NCBI RefSeq assembly: GCF_900604935.1
Contig: NZ_UWPC01000008.1
Location: forward strand, 1-64,000
Source of the DNA: Vaginisenegalia massiliensis
GTDB lineage: Bacteria > Bacillota > Bacilli > Lactobacillales > Aerococcaceae
Direction: 5' to 3'
Length of the DNA: 64,000 bases
Numbering within the stretch: position 1 is the stretch's first letter; each line of letters begins with the position of its first letter. The notes beneath the pieces are model-generated. The model searched no databases. It was not told the origin of the DNA and saw only the letters and a list, made by a program, of their open reading frames with translations. The translations under genes and the position numbers were made by a program. Positions 42,585-52,724 of the stretch are shown here, in pieces.

Positions 42585-45436
42585 TAGAATAACCTTAATT
42601 TGTCTTGGAGTTCTTGCTTCTTCTTACCAAGTAAGATTGCAAGAGTTCCTGTTAAGCCACTCACCGTTGCATAGATAAAGATTCCCATGACTACCACGGC
42701 TAACAATTTAACAAATGTAAGTAAGCGACCTACAGGTCCAAAGAAAAGATCCAATGATAAATTCCAGAAAGTTGTTGCAATACCCATTAAGACTAATGCT
42801 AACAAAATCCGACCTAATTGATTAAGCAAGTAGCGATAATCGAGCAAGACTGTCTGACCGATACGACGCCACATCAAAATACTTGCGACTAAAAAGGCTA
42901 GAGCTGAAGCGTAGATAGCCCCTTGGGCTTGCCAAAGTGCCACAAATGGAAATTGAAGGATAAGTTTTACCCCTAAACCAATTAATAAATGTTTAATGGC
43001 GCTACGTCGTTGATCCATAGACTGCATAATGATAGATAGAACATTATATAGTCCTAAGAAAATTGACATGATACAAGCTGCAATCAAAAGACTTGGCCCG
43101 AATTCACTACCGTTTGGATAGAAGAAGCTGTACATATTATTAGAAACACTAGCTAGACCAATGGCTGCTGGCAGCATAATAAAGAAGAATAACAAGATAA
43201 TCTTTTCGACTAACTGACTCGTCTGTTTATAATCCCGTTTTGCATAAAGACTGGTTACCGCTGGAATGGCTGAACCTGATAAGGCAATGGATAAGGAAAC
43301 AATAATCATAATGAGCTTATCCACATCTAAAGAGAAAGTTCCATACAATTCACTGATTTCAGTCAAAGTCAAAGTCGAAGAAACTAATAGAATCTGTTTA
43401 AAACTATACGCATCAATTACCTGGGCTAAAATAATGCCTGAACCTAAAATGATGAATGGAATTGAATCCATGATAATCAGTTTGAGACTATTCTTAAAAT
43501 CAAGTTCTTGGCCTAAATCAACCGCCTGACTCATCAACTCATTCATGGTTGGCAAATGCTTAAGATATAAGAAAATCAAATAAGCTAAGGAAATAACCGC
43601 CCCAATAAAAGCAGCAAAAGTTGAATGAACAACCGCCTGAGTCGCTGAACCTTGGAAGACTAACATAATCAGATAAGTAGCCGCTAACATATAGATAACA
43701 CGAGCAATTTGTTCATAAACTTGAGAAACAGCAAACGGCTTCAAATCTCCCATGCCTTGGAAATAGCCTCGTAATAAGCTCATCGGCGGAATAATTAATA
43801 ACGCCGGAACAAGCGACCGAATAACACGAATGGCCCCATCAACATTGTTTGTTGGTGACATATTGGCTAATAGCGGGGCAAGAACAAAGAGCAAGGTTCC
43901 AGACACAATTCCCGTTCCAATCATCACCATCATAGAATATTTAAAAATCTTATCCGCTTTAACATATTCGCGACGCGAATGATAGGCTGAAATTTGCTTA
44001 GCAATCGCACTCGGAAAACCTGCAGTAGAGCAAGCTAGGAATAATGCATAGGGTTTGTAACCAACACTAAATAAGGAGTTAGCCGACATATATTCCGTTC
44101 CTAACCAAGCTGCCCAAGGCAGAATGTATATTGCTCCTAAAATCCGCGAGAAGAAAGTTGCACCGGACAACCAAGCCGCACCCACCACAAAATTGTCTTT
44201 TTTATCTTTAGAAGACTCAGCTTCTTCAACCATGGTTTGATCTGGCCAAGAATCCGCACCCTCGTCTATCACAATAGGTTGCGAAGCAGTCGCAGTTAAA
44301 TCGGCTTGGCTTTCATCCGTGACTGTTAGGGCAGTATCACTTGATTCAATCTCAAAATCTATTGGATAGGCCCCGTCCGCTGTCTCTTCACCCACGCTCA
44401 CTGAATCGTGAAGGAGCTGCTCTTGAGCCAAAGTTGTTGGTTCCTCTGAAGGCGAATTCTCTGGAAGACTTGATTCGTTATCAAAAGGCTGATTGTCTCC
44501 TATTTCTTCACTAGAAACTATCTCATCTGGAGAAGATGAAGGCATGTTATCATCCGTTTCTTCATTGACTCTTTCTAACTTAGGACTTTCATCATAAGCG
44601 ATTTCTTCAACCGTTTGATATGTTAGGATTTGCTTCACACTCGGTGACTCAGACTCACTAGTCTTTTGAGCTAATGAAACTGGTTCTTTTGCGAAGGGAT
44701 TACTCAAATGCCCTATTTTTAAAGATTTTAAATTGTCTTTAACCGGTTTAAATGTTGAAATTACTTTTTGTCCTAGTGATGAACCTTCAACACTTCTTTC
44801 TTCATCATGATTTTCAAGTTCTTCCAGATGAGCTTGAAAAATTTCATCAACTAATTCGTCAACATCACGATTAACTTGATCTTGCTCTTGAACACTCTCT
44901 TCAAGACGACCTGTTTCTATATCAGTCTCGTCTGATTCGATATTATGTTGATCTTCGACATCTTCTTCATGGTAGGTATCGAATTGATCATACGTCGCGA
45001 TATCTTGAATTTCATTGAGGTCATACGTCTCACTGGTTGTTTGGTTAAATAGTCGCTGAAAAATACTGACTTTTTTGTCACGACTAGGCTGTTTACGTTG
45101 AACTCTTGAAACATAAACAAAAGGATTTTCTTCTTGAATGTCTACCTGACTATCTTCAGGCTCCACTTCAAGAATTTCTTCTTGACTAAACTCCGGTTTC
45201 ACTTCTTGACTTTCTTCCTGAATTGACGATCCACTCTCAGTCAGCTGACTATCAACTAGAAAAGGAGTCTGCCCAGGTTCATCAACCGTGTCCTCTAGCT
45301 CAGCCAGTCTAATTTTATTTAATTGACTCGGAGTGAATTGAATAGTTTGATCTAAATCAATCTCTACTCGATTAGACTCTGACTGTCCCATTGTCCCTGT
45401 GGAATCTGAATGGTGAGGATCAAGTTTATTTAACAT
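42584..45436 (-). CDS. murJ: MurJ/YtgP-type lipid II flippase with long acidic N-terminal tail
   Basis: The C-terminal roughly 537 residues (from about 414, NFVVGAAWLSGATFFSRILG) form a 14-helix MATE/MVF-fold flippase of the SpoVB-YtgP group, which moves lipid II across the membrane. The N-terminal roughly 412 residues are not part of that family. They are very acidic and Ser/Gln-rich and appear disordered, with two short basic islands at about 107-130 and 222-250. Island one contains SRVQRK (residues 110-115), a perfect match to the (S/T)RxxR(R/K) motif used by GpsB clients. The total of 950 residues is nearly twice the usual. The frame is continuous. It overlaps rsuA by one base. Confidence 0.92.
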   Translation of the reverse strand: MLNKLDPHHSDSTGTMGQSESNRVEIDLDQTIQFTPSQLNKIRLAELEDTVDEPGQTPFLVDSQLTESGSSIQEESQEVKPEFSQEEILEVEPEDSQVDIQEENPFVYVSRVQRKQPSRDKKVSIFQRLFNQTTSETYDLNEIQDIATYDQFDTYHEEDVEDQHNIESDETDIETGRLEESVQEQDQVNRDVDELVDEIFQAHLEELENHDEERSVEGSSLGQKVISTFKPVKDNLKSLKIGHLSNPFAKEPVSLAQKTSESESPSVKQILTYQTVEEIAYDESPKLERVNEETDDNMPSSSPDEIVSSEEIGDNQPFDNESSLPENSPSEEPTTLAQEQLLHDSVSVGEETADGAYPIDFEIESSDTALTVTDESQADLTATASQPIVIDEGADSWPDQTMVEEAESSKDKKDNFVVGAAWLSGATFFSRILGAIYILPWAAWLGTEYMSANSLFSVGYKPYALFLACSTAGFPSAIAKQISAYHSRREYVKADKIFKYSMMVMIGTGIVSGTLLFVLAPLLANMSPTNNVDGAIRVIRSLVPALLIIPPMSLLRGYFQGMGDLKPFAVSQVYEQIARVIYMLAATYLIMLVFQGSATQAVVHSTFAAFIGAVISLAYLIFLYLKHLPTMNELMSQAVDLGQELDFKNSLKLIIMDSIPFIILGSGIILAQVIDAYSFKQILLVSSTLTLTEISELYGTFSLDVDKLIMIIVSLSIALSGSAIPAVTSLYAKRDYKQTSQLVEKIILLFFFIMLPAAIGLASVSNNMYSFFYPNGSEFGPSLLIAACIMSIFLGLYNVLSIIMQSMDQRRSAIKHLLIGLGVKLILQFPFVALWQAQGAIYASALAFLVASILMWRRIGQTVLLDYRYLLNQLGRILLALVLMGIATTFWNLSLDLFFGPVGRLLTFVKLLAVVVMGIFIYATVSGLTGTLAILLGKKKQELQDKLRLF

Positions 45437-45487
45437 GGTTATGTTTCATCTCCTTGTAGCTCATCTAAATTTCAGCATTGCCTTAGG

Positions 45488-45546
45488 GTAAAAAAGCCCA
45501 AAGCATTCGCTAGACGCGCATTTTTTGCATCAACATCCCTATTATA
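45488..45546 (-). promoter_or_regulatory. Candidate promoter and leader of the flippase gene
   Basis: On the minus strand TATAAT lies at 45541-45546, with a weak TGACAC-like -35 about 18 bases upstream. Between it and the start there is a GC-containing segment ending in GGGC and six T residues (45490-45495). It may be a weak terminator of leuS or an attenuator. I found no clean stem, so this is uncertain. Confidence 0.4.
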
Positions 45547-45591
45547 TCGGATTTAGCCTAAAATGTGTCAGAATAAAGGAATTTTATTTAA

Positions 45592-48009
45592 TTAATTGGC
45601 AACAATATTAACTAATCGATTTGGAATAGCAATAACCTTACGAACGGTCTTGCCAGCTAGAGCTTCTTGAATATCTTCATTGGACAAGGCGACTTTTTCC
45701 AATTCTTCTTGTGATAAATCAGTCGCAATCATTTGCTTAGCTTTCAATTTACCATTAATTTGAATCACAATTTCAACTTGATTTTCAACGGTCAATTCTT
45801 CTTGATAACTTGGCCAAGCTACTTCAGAAATGGATTCCGTATGCCCCATAATTTGCCAAATTTCTTCCATTAAGAATGGTGCTAATGGTGCTAACAATTG
45901 TACAAAACCTTTAGCATATTCTAATGGTAATACCTCTGCATCTTTAGCTGCATTTAAGAAAATCATCATTTGAGAAATGGCTGTATTAAAGTGTAAGGCT
46001 TCATAATCTTGGGTAACTTTCTTGACAGTTTGATGATAAATTCGAGTTAAATCTTCATTCATTTGATCTTGAATTGTGTCATTCAATTGCCCCGTCTCTT
46101 CATTTACTAATAGGCGATACACTCGATCTAAGAATCGGCGGCTCGCTTCTAAACCTGTTTCGCTCCATGCAATCGAAGCATCCAATGGTCCCATAAACAT
46201 CTCATAGACCCGCAATGTATCGGCCCCATATTGTTTAACCACATCATCAGGGTTAACCACATTTCCTTTTGATTTAGACATTTTTTCGTTATTTTCACCC
46301 AAAATCATCCCTTGATTGAATAATTTTTGGTAAGGTTCCTTGGTTGGTACCACTCCTAAATCATAAAGGAATTTATGCCAGAAACGAGAATATAATAAGT
46401 GCAAGACAGCATGTTCTTGACCACCAATATACAAATCAACCGGTAACCATTTCGCTAATTTTTCTGGGTCAGCAATCATTTGATCGTTGCTAGGATCGAT
46501 ATAACGTAAGTAATACCAAGAAGATCCAGCCCAGTTTGGCATCGTATTGGTTTCGCGTTTACCTTTCTTACCTGTAACAGGATCAACCACGTTGACCCAT
46601 TCATCGATTTTAGCTAGGGGTGATTCACCAGTGTTACTTGGTTTAATTTCTGAAGTAATCGGTAAGGTAACCGGTAGTTGATCTTCAGGAACAAGAGTCG
46701 TCGTTCCATCTTCCCAATGAATGATAGGGATAGGTTCTCCCCAATAACGTTGACGAGAAAAGACCCAGTCACGTAAACGATAATTCACTTTCCGTGACCC
46801 TTTCTCATTAGCTTCCAACCATTTAATCATGGCTTGAATTGCTTCTTGATTAGACAAGCCGTCTAGGAAATCGGAATCGTAGTGTGGACCATCCCCTTCA
46901 AATAATTGGCCTTCTTCGGCTCCCTTAACTACTGATTTAATCGGCAAGTCGTATTTGCTAGCAAATTCAAAGTCGCGTTCATCATGAGCCGGAACCGCCA
47001 TAACCGCTCCAGTCCCGTAAGAAGCTAAAACATAATCACCAATCCAAACTGGAAGCTCTTTCCCGGTTACGGGATGTTGAACATATGCTCCCGTAAAGAC
47101 GCCGGTTTTATCTTTATTCAAAGAAGTCCGCTCTAAATCAGATTTGGTCGCAACAGCTTTTTGATATGCGGCTACATCCGCTTGATGAGACGCTGGTGTA
47201 ATTTGAGCAACTAGATCATGCTCAGGAGCTAAGACAACATAGCTTACGCCAAATAAAGTATCTGCTCGTGAAGTAAAGACTTCCACCGTTTGTTCAGGAT
47301 GTCCTACGACCGGAAATTGAATTAATGCCCCTTCTGATTTTCCAATCCAATTTCGCTGCATTTCTTTAATGTTTTCTGGCCAATCTAAATCCTCTAAATC
47401 CTCTAATAAACGTTCAGCATAGGCTGTAATCTTTAGCACCCATTGCTTCATCGGTTTACGAAATACTGGATGTCCACCTCGTTCACTTAAACCATCAATA
47501 ACTTCTTCATTAGCTAAGACAGTTCCTAATGCTGGACACCAGTTTACCGCTATCTCATCCTCATAGGCTAAGCCTTTCTCATATAATTTTGAGAAAATCC
47601 ATTGGGTCCACTTATAGTAACTTGGATCCGTTGTATTAATTTCGCGTTCCCAATCATAAGAGAATCCTAAAGAATTAATTTGTCGTTTGAAAGTAGCGAT
47701 GTTTTTCATTGTGAATTCAGCTGGGTTATTACCTGTATCTAAGGCATATTGCTCAGCCGGAAGACCAAAAGCATCCCAACCCATTGGGTGTAAAACATCA
47801 TAACCTTGAGCACGTTTCATCCGTGACACGACATCGGTCGCAGTATAACCTTCTGGGTGCCCCACATGTAAGCCTTGGCCTGATGGAAACGGGAACATAT
47901 CTAAGGCATAAAATTTTGGATGTCCTGGTCGATCTTTGGTTTTAAATGTCTGTTGATCTAACCAATATTTTTGCCACTTTTCTTCAATTAAACGGTGTTG
48001 ATATGTCAT
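45592..48009 (-). CDS. leuS: Leucine-tRNA ligase
   Basis: LeuRS charges tRNA-Leu. The 805-residue class I synthetase has the HIGH motif as HVGH (48-51) and KMSKS around residue 575 ([13 protein letters not shown]). The CP1 editing domain lies in between, with [15 protein letters not shown]. The C-terminal anticodon-binding and LeuRS-specific domains follow to the end. Expression is governed by a T-box leader with a Leu specifier. Confidence 0.97.
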   Translation of the reverse strand: MTYQHRLIEEKWQKYWLDQQTFKTKDRPGHPKFYALDMFPFPSGQGLHVGHPEGYTATDVVSRMKRAQGYDVLHPMGWDAFGLPAEQYALDTGNNPAEFTMKNIATFKRQINSLGFSYDWEREINTTDPSYYKWTQWIFSKLYEKGLAYEDEIAVNWCPALGTVLANEEVIDGLSERGGHPVFRKPMKQWVLKITAYAERLLEDLEDLDWPENIKEMQRNWIGKSEGALIQFPVVGHPEQTVEVFTSRADTLFGVSYVVLAPEHDLVAQITPASHQADVAAYQKAVATKSDLERTSLNKDKTGVFTGAYVQHPVTGKELPVWIGDYVLASYGTGAVMAVPAHDERDFEFASKYDLPIKSVVKGAEEGQLFEGDGPHYDSDFLDGLSNQEAIQAMIKWLEANEKGSRKVNYRLRDWVFSRQRYWGEPIPIIHWEDGTTTLVPEDQLPVTLPITSEIKPSNTGESPLAKIDEWVNVVDPVTGKKGKRETNTMPNWAGSSWYYLRYIDPSNDQMIADPEKLAKWLPVDLYIGGQEHAVLHLLYSRFWHKFLYDLGVVPTKEPYQKLFNQGMILGENNEKMSKSKGNVVNPDDVVKQYGADTLRVYEMFMGPLDASIAWSETGLEASRRFLDRVYRLLVNEETGQLNDTIQDQMNEDLTRIYHQTVKKVTQDYEALHFNTAISQMMIFLNAAKDAEVLPLEYAKGFVQLLAPLAPFLMEEIWQIMGHTESISEVAWPSYQEELTVENQVEIVIQINGKLKAKQMIATDLSQEELEKVALSNEDIQEALAGKTVRKVIAIPNRLVNIVAN

Positions 48010-48037
48010 CTAAATTCCTCCTTTTGATATAAAAAAA

Positions 48038-48269
48038 GCCCTATGAGATCAACTAATCTCATAGGGCGACTTAATCGCGGTACCACCTATTTTTCGCTTG
48101 ATAGACTCAAGCCTTAATTCATAACGCTGAATACGCGTCTTTCTCTAATAAGTCAACCTGTTCAAGAAAGAAAAACATAGACGAGTTCAAAATAGAATCA
48201 GACTTATTTCCACCAACCATAAGCTCTCTAGGACTGTATCTATTTCTACTACTTCTAATTCTGTTTATC
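48038..48269 (-). promoter_or_regulatory. Leu T-box riboswitch before leuS
   Basis: The T-box element AGGTGGTACCGCG is at 48076-48088 (minus strand). Its terminator pairs GCCCTATGAGAT (plus 48038-48049) with ATCTCATAGGGC (48056-48067) and is followed by seven T residues. The specifier is CTC (Leu) at 48183-48185 in the context GAACTCGTC. Stem I features such as AGAGAGCTTATGG are visible upstream. It should sense uncharged tRNA-Leu. Confidence 0.93.
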
Positions 48270-48298
48270 ACTATATCAGACTAAAGTGATTATTTCAA
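48270..48298 (-). promoter_or_regulatory. leuS promoter, partly inside the glucosaminidase gene
   Basis: TTGAAA (48293-48298) and TATAGT (48270-48275), minus strand, have a 17-base spacer. The -35 box lies within the last codons of the upstream LysM glucosaminidase gene (stop at 48290). Confidence 0.78.
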
Positions 48299-50614
48299 CT
48301 CGATTACTTGACCAATTTGTGCGTATGTTTTACCGCCATTTTGGGCAATCAAATCATAGACATTCAATCCATTTGCTCGTGCAATGCCGTATAAAGTATC
48401 GCCAGCTTTGACTGTATAAGTTGTTGGCTTAGCTACCGTAGATGCTGAAGTTGATGTTACAGAGCTCGTTGACGAACTTCCTGTAGCAGGCGTTGGTGAA
48501 GGCGCTGTGGTTGGTGCCGTCACAGTCGTTGAAGTTTGACTAGTTGGCGTAGGAGTAGGCGTTACTTGCGAGCTTTGTGTTCCTGGTACTTTAATGCTTT
48601 GACCAGGATATAAGAAGTAATTATTTGTGCCATTCAAGCGTTGCAATTCTTGAATCGAAATACCATATTGAGTGGCAATCTTCCAATAACTATCCCCTGC
48701 TTTGACCGTATAACCACTGTTAGCCACTGGCTTGGTTGGCGCGGACGAACTTGGAGTCGTTGGTTTAGCTACCGGTGTACTTGGTGTTGTTGGCGCACTT
48801 GGACTCACTGTTGAGTTAGTTGGAACTTTTAATTGTTGTCCTGGGTATAAGTTATAATTAGTCGTGCCATTCAAGCGTTGCAATTCTTGAATCGAAATAC
48901 CATATTGAGTGGCAATCTTCCAATAACTATCCCCTGCTTTAACCGTATAACCACTGTTAGCCACTGGCTTGGTTGGTGCAGACGGACTTGGAGTCGTTGG
49001 TTTAGCTACCGGTGTACTTGGTGTTGCTGGCGCACTTGGACTCACTGTTGAGCTAGTTGGAACTTTTAATTGTTGTCCTGGGTATAAGTTATAATTAGTC
49101 GTGCCATTCAAGCGTTGCAATTCTTGAATCGAAATACCATATTGAGTAGCAATCTTCCAATAACTATCCCCTGCTTTAACCGTATAACCACTGTTAGCCA
49201 CTGGCTTAGTTGGTGCAGACGGACTTGGAGTCGTTGGTTTAGCTACCGGTGTACTTGGTGTTGTTGGCGCACTTGGACTCACTGTTGAGTTAGTTGGAAC
49301 TTTTAATTGTTGTCCTGGGTATAAGTTATAATTAGTCGTGCCATTCAAGCGTTGCAATTCTTGAATCGAAATACCATATTGAGTGGCAATCTTCCAATAA
49401 CTATCCCCCGCTTTAACCGTATAACCACTGTTAGCCACTGGCTTAGTTGGTGCAGACGGACTTGGAGTCGTTGGTTTAGCTACCGGTGTACTTGGTGTTG
49501 TTGGCGCACTTGGACTCACTGTTGAGTTAGTTGGAACTTTTAATTGTTGTCCTGGGTATAAGTTATAATTAGTCGTGCCATTCAAGCGTTGCAATTCTTG
49601 AATCGAAATACCATATTGAGTGGCAATCTTCCAATAACTATCCCCCGCTTTAACCGTATAACCACTGTTAGCCACTGGCTTAGTTGGTGTGGACGGACTT
49701 GGAGTCGTTGGTTTAACTTCCGGTGTGCTTGGTGTCGCAACATTTGACTGTGACACACTTGAAGTCGTCGTTACTTTCAATACTTGATTTGGATGAATTA
49801 AGTATGAAGTTAGACCATTCAATTTCATCAATTCATCGACTGTCATGCCATTTTTTGCAGCAATCAAGTAAAGGGATTCCCCAGCTTTAACTGAATAAGA
49901 TGATTCTGACTTGTTTACTATTGGACTAGTCGTAGTTGTATTCCCAGTCACTGCTCCTCGTAACATATCATATTGAGTTAAATTGTAATCACGGATAAGG
50001 GCATTCAATTTACTTGCATAAGAGGTATCTGTCGCATAGCGTCCAGTTAACCATTGTGTTGCCGCTTGATAAGTCATAGCCTGACTAAAACGAGCCCCGA
50101 GGTAATAATTATAGCGCCATTGAGAAGCTCCATTATCCCCAGTTAATACATTTGCATAGTCAGTTAAGGACTCACCATAGTTATTATAACGTCTAAAATC
50201 TGCTTGAATCGTATAATAGTTACCGCTGCCATCATCCTCTAAGGTATTCATAACAGCAGACTGTCCATTATACTTTCCTTTAATACCAAATAAGTTATAG
50301 TTAGGTGCTTTAGCAAGTGTACTTTGACCCCAACCTGATTCTAATATAGCTTGGGCTATCATAACCGATGCATACAAGTCATTTTCTTTAGCAATTTTCT
50401 TAGCATAATCCCCAATTTTATTTAGGAATTCTTGTTGAGTCGTTTTGGCATCATAAGCATAAACAGGCGTTGCTTGAGCAGCTACTTGTGATAAAATAGC
50501 CCCTGAAGATAATAATACTAAGCCCGTATTGAATTGTTTAAGTAATGATTTAGCTGAAGCTAATCGCTTTTCGGCTTTCTTCCGTTCAATAACGGTATAT
50601 CTTGAAATGTTCAT
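48290..50614 (-). CDS. N-acetylglucosaminidase (GH73) autolysin with seven LysM modules
   Basis: This secreted cell-wall hydrolase cuts peptidoglycan glycan strands. A long signal region (residues 1 to about 53, ending QATPVYA) precedes a GH73 domain at about 60-215; the likely catalytic Glu92 lies in AQAILESGWGQS, and YNLFGIKG is the family signature. Seven LysM peptidoglycan-binding modules follow: one near 238, five almost identical ones (GYTVKAGDSYWKIATQYGIS...), and a last divergent one at the C-terminus, joined by Pro/Thr/Ser linkers. The five central copies and linkers come from a 237-bp DNA tandem repeat. It resembles enterococcal AtlA and lactococcal AcmA-type enzymes. No sorting motif is present; LysM holds it at the wall. 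Confidence 0.93.
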   Translation of the reverse strand: MNISRYTVIERKKAEKRLASAKSLLKQFNTGLVLLSSGAILSQVAAQATPVYAYDAKTTQQEFLNKIGDYAKKIAKENDLYASVMIAQAILESGWGQSTLAKAPNYNLFGIKGKYNGQSAVMNTLEDDGSGNYYTIQADFRRYNNYGESLTDYANVLTGDNGASQWRYNYYLGARFSQAMTYQAATQWLTGRYATDTSYASKLNALIRDYNLTQYDMLRGAVTGNTTTTSPIVNKSESSYSVKAGESLYLIAAKNGMTVDELMKLNGLTSYLIHPNQVLKVTTTSSVSQSNVATPSTPEVKPTTPSPSTPTKPVANSGYTVKAGDSYWKIATQYGISIQELQRLNGTTNYNLYPGQQLKVPTNSTVSPSAPTTPSTPVAKPTTPSPSAPTKPVANSGYTVKAGDSYWKIATQYGISIQELQRLNGTTNYNLYPGQQLKVPTNSTVSPSAPTTPSTPVAKPTTPSPSAPTKPVANSGYTVKAGDSYWKIATQYGISIQELQRLNGTTNYNLYPGQQLKVPTSSTVSPSAPATPSTPVAKPTTPSPSAPTKPVANSGYTVKAGDSYWKIATQYGISIQELQRLNGTTNYNLYPGQQLKVPTNSTVSPSAPTTPSTPVAKPTTPSSSAPTKPVANSGYTVKAGDSYWKIATQYGISIQELQRLNGTNNYFLYPGQSIKVPGTQSSQVTPTPTPTSQTSTTVTAPTTAPSPTPATGSSSTSSVTSTSASTVAKPTTYTVKAGDTLYGIARANGLNVYDLIAQNGGKTYAQIGQVIELK
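48630..49735 (-). repeat. Five-copy 237-bp tandem repeat encoding LysM plus linker
   Basis: Identical anchors (CCACTGTTAGCCACTGGCTT-type) occur at 48714, 48951, 49188, 49425 and 49662, exactly 237 bases (79 codons) apart. Copies differ by only a few bases each (for example CCCCTGC versus CCCCCGC). Such near-identity implies recent duplication or gene conversion, and copy number may vary between strains or be collapsed in assemblies. Confidence 0.92.
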
Positions 50615-50755
50615 AATTGCCTCCTTTACTGTCCATTTCCAGTCGTTGCACTGTATTATTATAACCTAAGCTCTCTATCAAAAGCTTATAATAGCAATGA
50701 ATTCAAGTATATTTAATAAATGTAATACTTATGTAACAGAAAGAAGGAATTTGCA

Positions 50756-51325
50756 ATGAAAACAGCTCTCCATTACAGTCATGAATTATTGGATCAGCTA
50801 ATTAATCGCTTCCCTAATGGATACTTTGTCGACGCAACCTTGGGCAACGGATTCGATACATTACATATCTTAAGCCAACCCAATTTTAATGGACATTTAT
50901 ATGGCTTTGATATTCAAGCAATCGCCTTAGAACACACTCTAGAAAAACTAGAGCAAGCAAATATTGCTCCAGATCGCTATGACTTGTTTCACCGAAGTCA
51001 TGCTGAACTGCAACATGTCATCGCTACTAATCAAGAGCTTCATGGGGCTATTTTTAACCTAGGCTATTTACCAGGTGCAGATCACACCATTACTACCCAT
51101 GCTGAATCAAGTTGGCAAGCCATTCAACAAATTATGTCTCAATTAATTCAAGGCGGCCAAATTATCTTGGTTGTTTATTGGGGACATGAGGCTGGATTCA
51201 TTGAAAGTCAACAGTTAGAAAAGCATCTACAAAAAATTAACCAAAGCCATTATCAAGTTTTAAAATATCAGTTCATTAACCAAATCAATCGTCCGCCTTA
51301 TACCATTGTGATTGAACGAAAGTAA
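50756..51325 (+). CDS. mnmM: tRNA mnm5-type wobble methyltransferase MnmM (YtqB family)
   Basis: The 189-residue class I SAM methyltransferase matches the YtqB family, shown to finish the 5-methylaminomethyl(2-thio)uridine modification at tRNA position 34 in Gram-positive bacteria. Motif I is VDATLGNGFDTLHIL (residues 24-38), motif II YGFDIQ, and a conserved NLGYLPGADHTITT segment near 100 fits the family. The C-terminal IERK is also typical. AGAAGGA precedes the ATG. It converges on metK across a shared terminator. Confidence 0.88.
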   Translation: MKTALHYSHELLDQLINRFPNGYFVDATLGNGFDTLHILSQPNFNGHLYGFDIQAIALEHTLEKLEQANIAPDRYDLFHRSHAELQHVIATNQELHGAIFNLGYLPGADHTITTHAESSWQAIQQIMSQLIQGGQIILVVYWGHEAGFIESQQLEKHLQKINQSHYQVLKYQFINQINRPPYTIVIERK

Positions 51326-51327
51326 AA

Positions 51328-51362
51328 AAAAGCAAGTCTTCCAAATGAAGACTTGCTTTTTA
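51328..51362. terminator. Bidirectional terminator between mnmM and metK
   Basis: AAAAGCAAGTCTTC (51328-51341) pairs perfectly with GAAGACTTGCTTTT (51347-51360) around a five-base loop, with T tracts in both directions. The genes converge here. Confidence 0.9.
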
Positions 51363-51370
51363 TAACTCGA

Positions 51371-52552
51371 TTAGTTTAATGCGTCTTTTAATGCTTGAAC
51401 TTTATCAGTTTTTTCCCAAGTAAAGTCAGCTAATTCACGTCCAAAATGACCATAACTAGCTGTTTGTGAGAAAATCGGGCGCCGCAAATCTAACATATCG
51501 ATAATTCCACTCGGTGTTAAACAAAATACTTTTCGCACCGCTTGAACTAAAGCACTTGGATCAACGCTCGCCGTACCAAAGGTTTCAATCGAAATAGAAA
51601 CAGGCTCCGCTACCCCAATCGCATAAGCTAATTGAACTTCACATTTTTTAGCTAGACCCGCTGCTACAATATTTTTGGCTACATAGCGAGCTGCGTAAGA
51701 GGCTGAACGATCCACTTTTGTAGCATCCTTACCTGAAAACGCCCCACCACCATGGCGCGCATAGCCGCCATAGGTATCAACGATAATCTTCCGACCAGTC
51801 AAACCAGAGTCTCCTTTAGGTCCTCCAATGGTAAAACGGCCAGTTGGATTGATATAGATTTTAGTTTCTTCATCAATCCAGTTGCTTGGTATAACAGCTT
51901 CAATTACTTCACGTTTAATATCTTCGCGTAGTTGAGCTAAGTCAATGTCTTCACTATGTTGACTTGACAAAACAATTGTATCAATACGTCTTACTTGTTT
52001 ATTTTCATCATATTCCACTGTTACTTGTGTTTTACCGTCGGGACGCAAGTATGTTAGACGCCCTTCTTTTCTGACTTGCGTCAACTTCAAGGCTAATTGA
52101 TGACTCAAAGCAATTGGTAAAGGCATTAATTCCGGTGTCTCATCACAAGCAAATCCAAACATTAACCCTTGATCTCCTGCTCCTAACTCTTTAGTTGCAG
52201 TCGCTTCACTTCGGGTTTCCCAAGCATCGTTGACGCCCATAGCGATGTCCGGTGATTGTTCATCCAAACATACCATAACAGCTACATTCTCAGCATCGAA
52301 ACCATATTTACCACGATCATAACCGATTTCAGCAATTTTTTGACGTACAATTTGTTGAATATCAACATAAGCAGAGGTTGTAATTTCACCAAAAACTAAG
52401 ACCAAGCCGGTATTAACGGCTGTTTCACAAGCTACCCGAGCCATTGGATCCTGAGCTAAGATAGCATCTAAAATCGCATCTGAAATTTGGTCAGCAATTT
52501 TATCGGGATGTCCTTCTGTCACTGACTCAGATGTAAATAAAAATTTTTCCAT
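51371..52552 (-). CDS. metK: S-adenosylmethionine synthetase
   Basis: MetK joins methionine and ATP to make SAM, used by the many methyltransferases in this window. The 393 residues include [18 protein letters not shown] (His15 site), [10 protein letters not shown] near 127 and GGGAFSGKD near 269, all conserved. Its leader is a SAM-III riboswitch whose Shine-Dalgarno GGGGG lies just before the ATG, so translation is shut off by SAM. Confidence 0.97.
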   Translation of the reverse strand: MEKFLFTSESVTEGHPDKIADQISDAILDAILAQDPMARVACETAVNTGLVLVFGEITTSAYVDIQQIVRQKIAEIGYDRGKYGFDAENVAVMVCLDEQSPDIAMGVNDAWETRSEATATKELGAGDQGLMFGFACDETPELMPLPIALSHQLALKLTQVRKEGRLTYLRPDGKTQVTVEYDENKQVRRIDTIVLSSQHSEDIDLAQLREDIKREVIEAVIPSNWIDEETKIYINPTGRFTIGGPKGDSGLTGRKIIVDTYGGYARHGGGAFSGKDATKVDRSASYAARYVAKNIVAAGLAKKCEVQLAYAIGVAEPVSISIETFGTASVDPSALVQAVRKVFCLTPSGIIDMLDLRRPIFSQTASYGHFGRELADFTWEKTDKVQALKDALN

Positions 52553-52555
52553 GTA

Positions 52556-52650
52556 TTTTCCCCCATATTACAATTTGGTTACAAGGCAATATTTACTTGG
52601 CGACAAGTAAACCCTATCGGGAAGTTTTGGTTGTAACGCCCTTGATTATA
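52556..52650 (-). promoter_or_regulatory. SAM-III (SMK box) riboswitch and promoter of metK
   Basis: Reading the minus strand, the leader starts about GGGCGTTACAACC. It continues with TTCCCGATAGGG, then the paired ACTTGTCGCCAAGT segment, GGTAACCAAATTGTAA, and ends in ATGGGGGAAA before ATG. These are the conserved blocks of the SMK box of Lactobacillales metK, in which SAM pairs the GGGGG Shine-Dalgarno with an upstream anti-SD. A TATAAT (52645-52650) places the transcript start right at the riboswitch. Confidence 0.9.
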
Positions 52651-52724
52651 CCTTATTATATACTTTATAGATAGGAATTTTCACAAAAATATTTTTTAGA
52701 TACTGCTTTAGGAAGGAAGTCGCT

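Noticed and set aside
48630-49735. CRISPR-like array from regularly spaced repeats
   Set aside because: The 237-bp units are coding, in frame, and encode LysM modules with linkers; there are no spacers.
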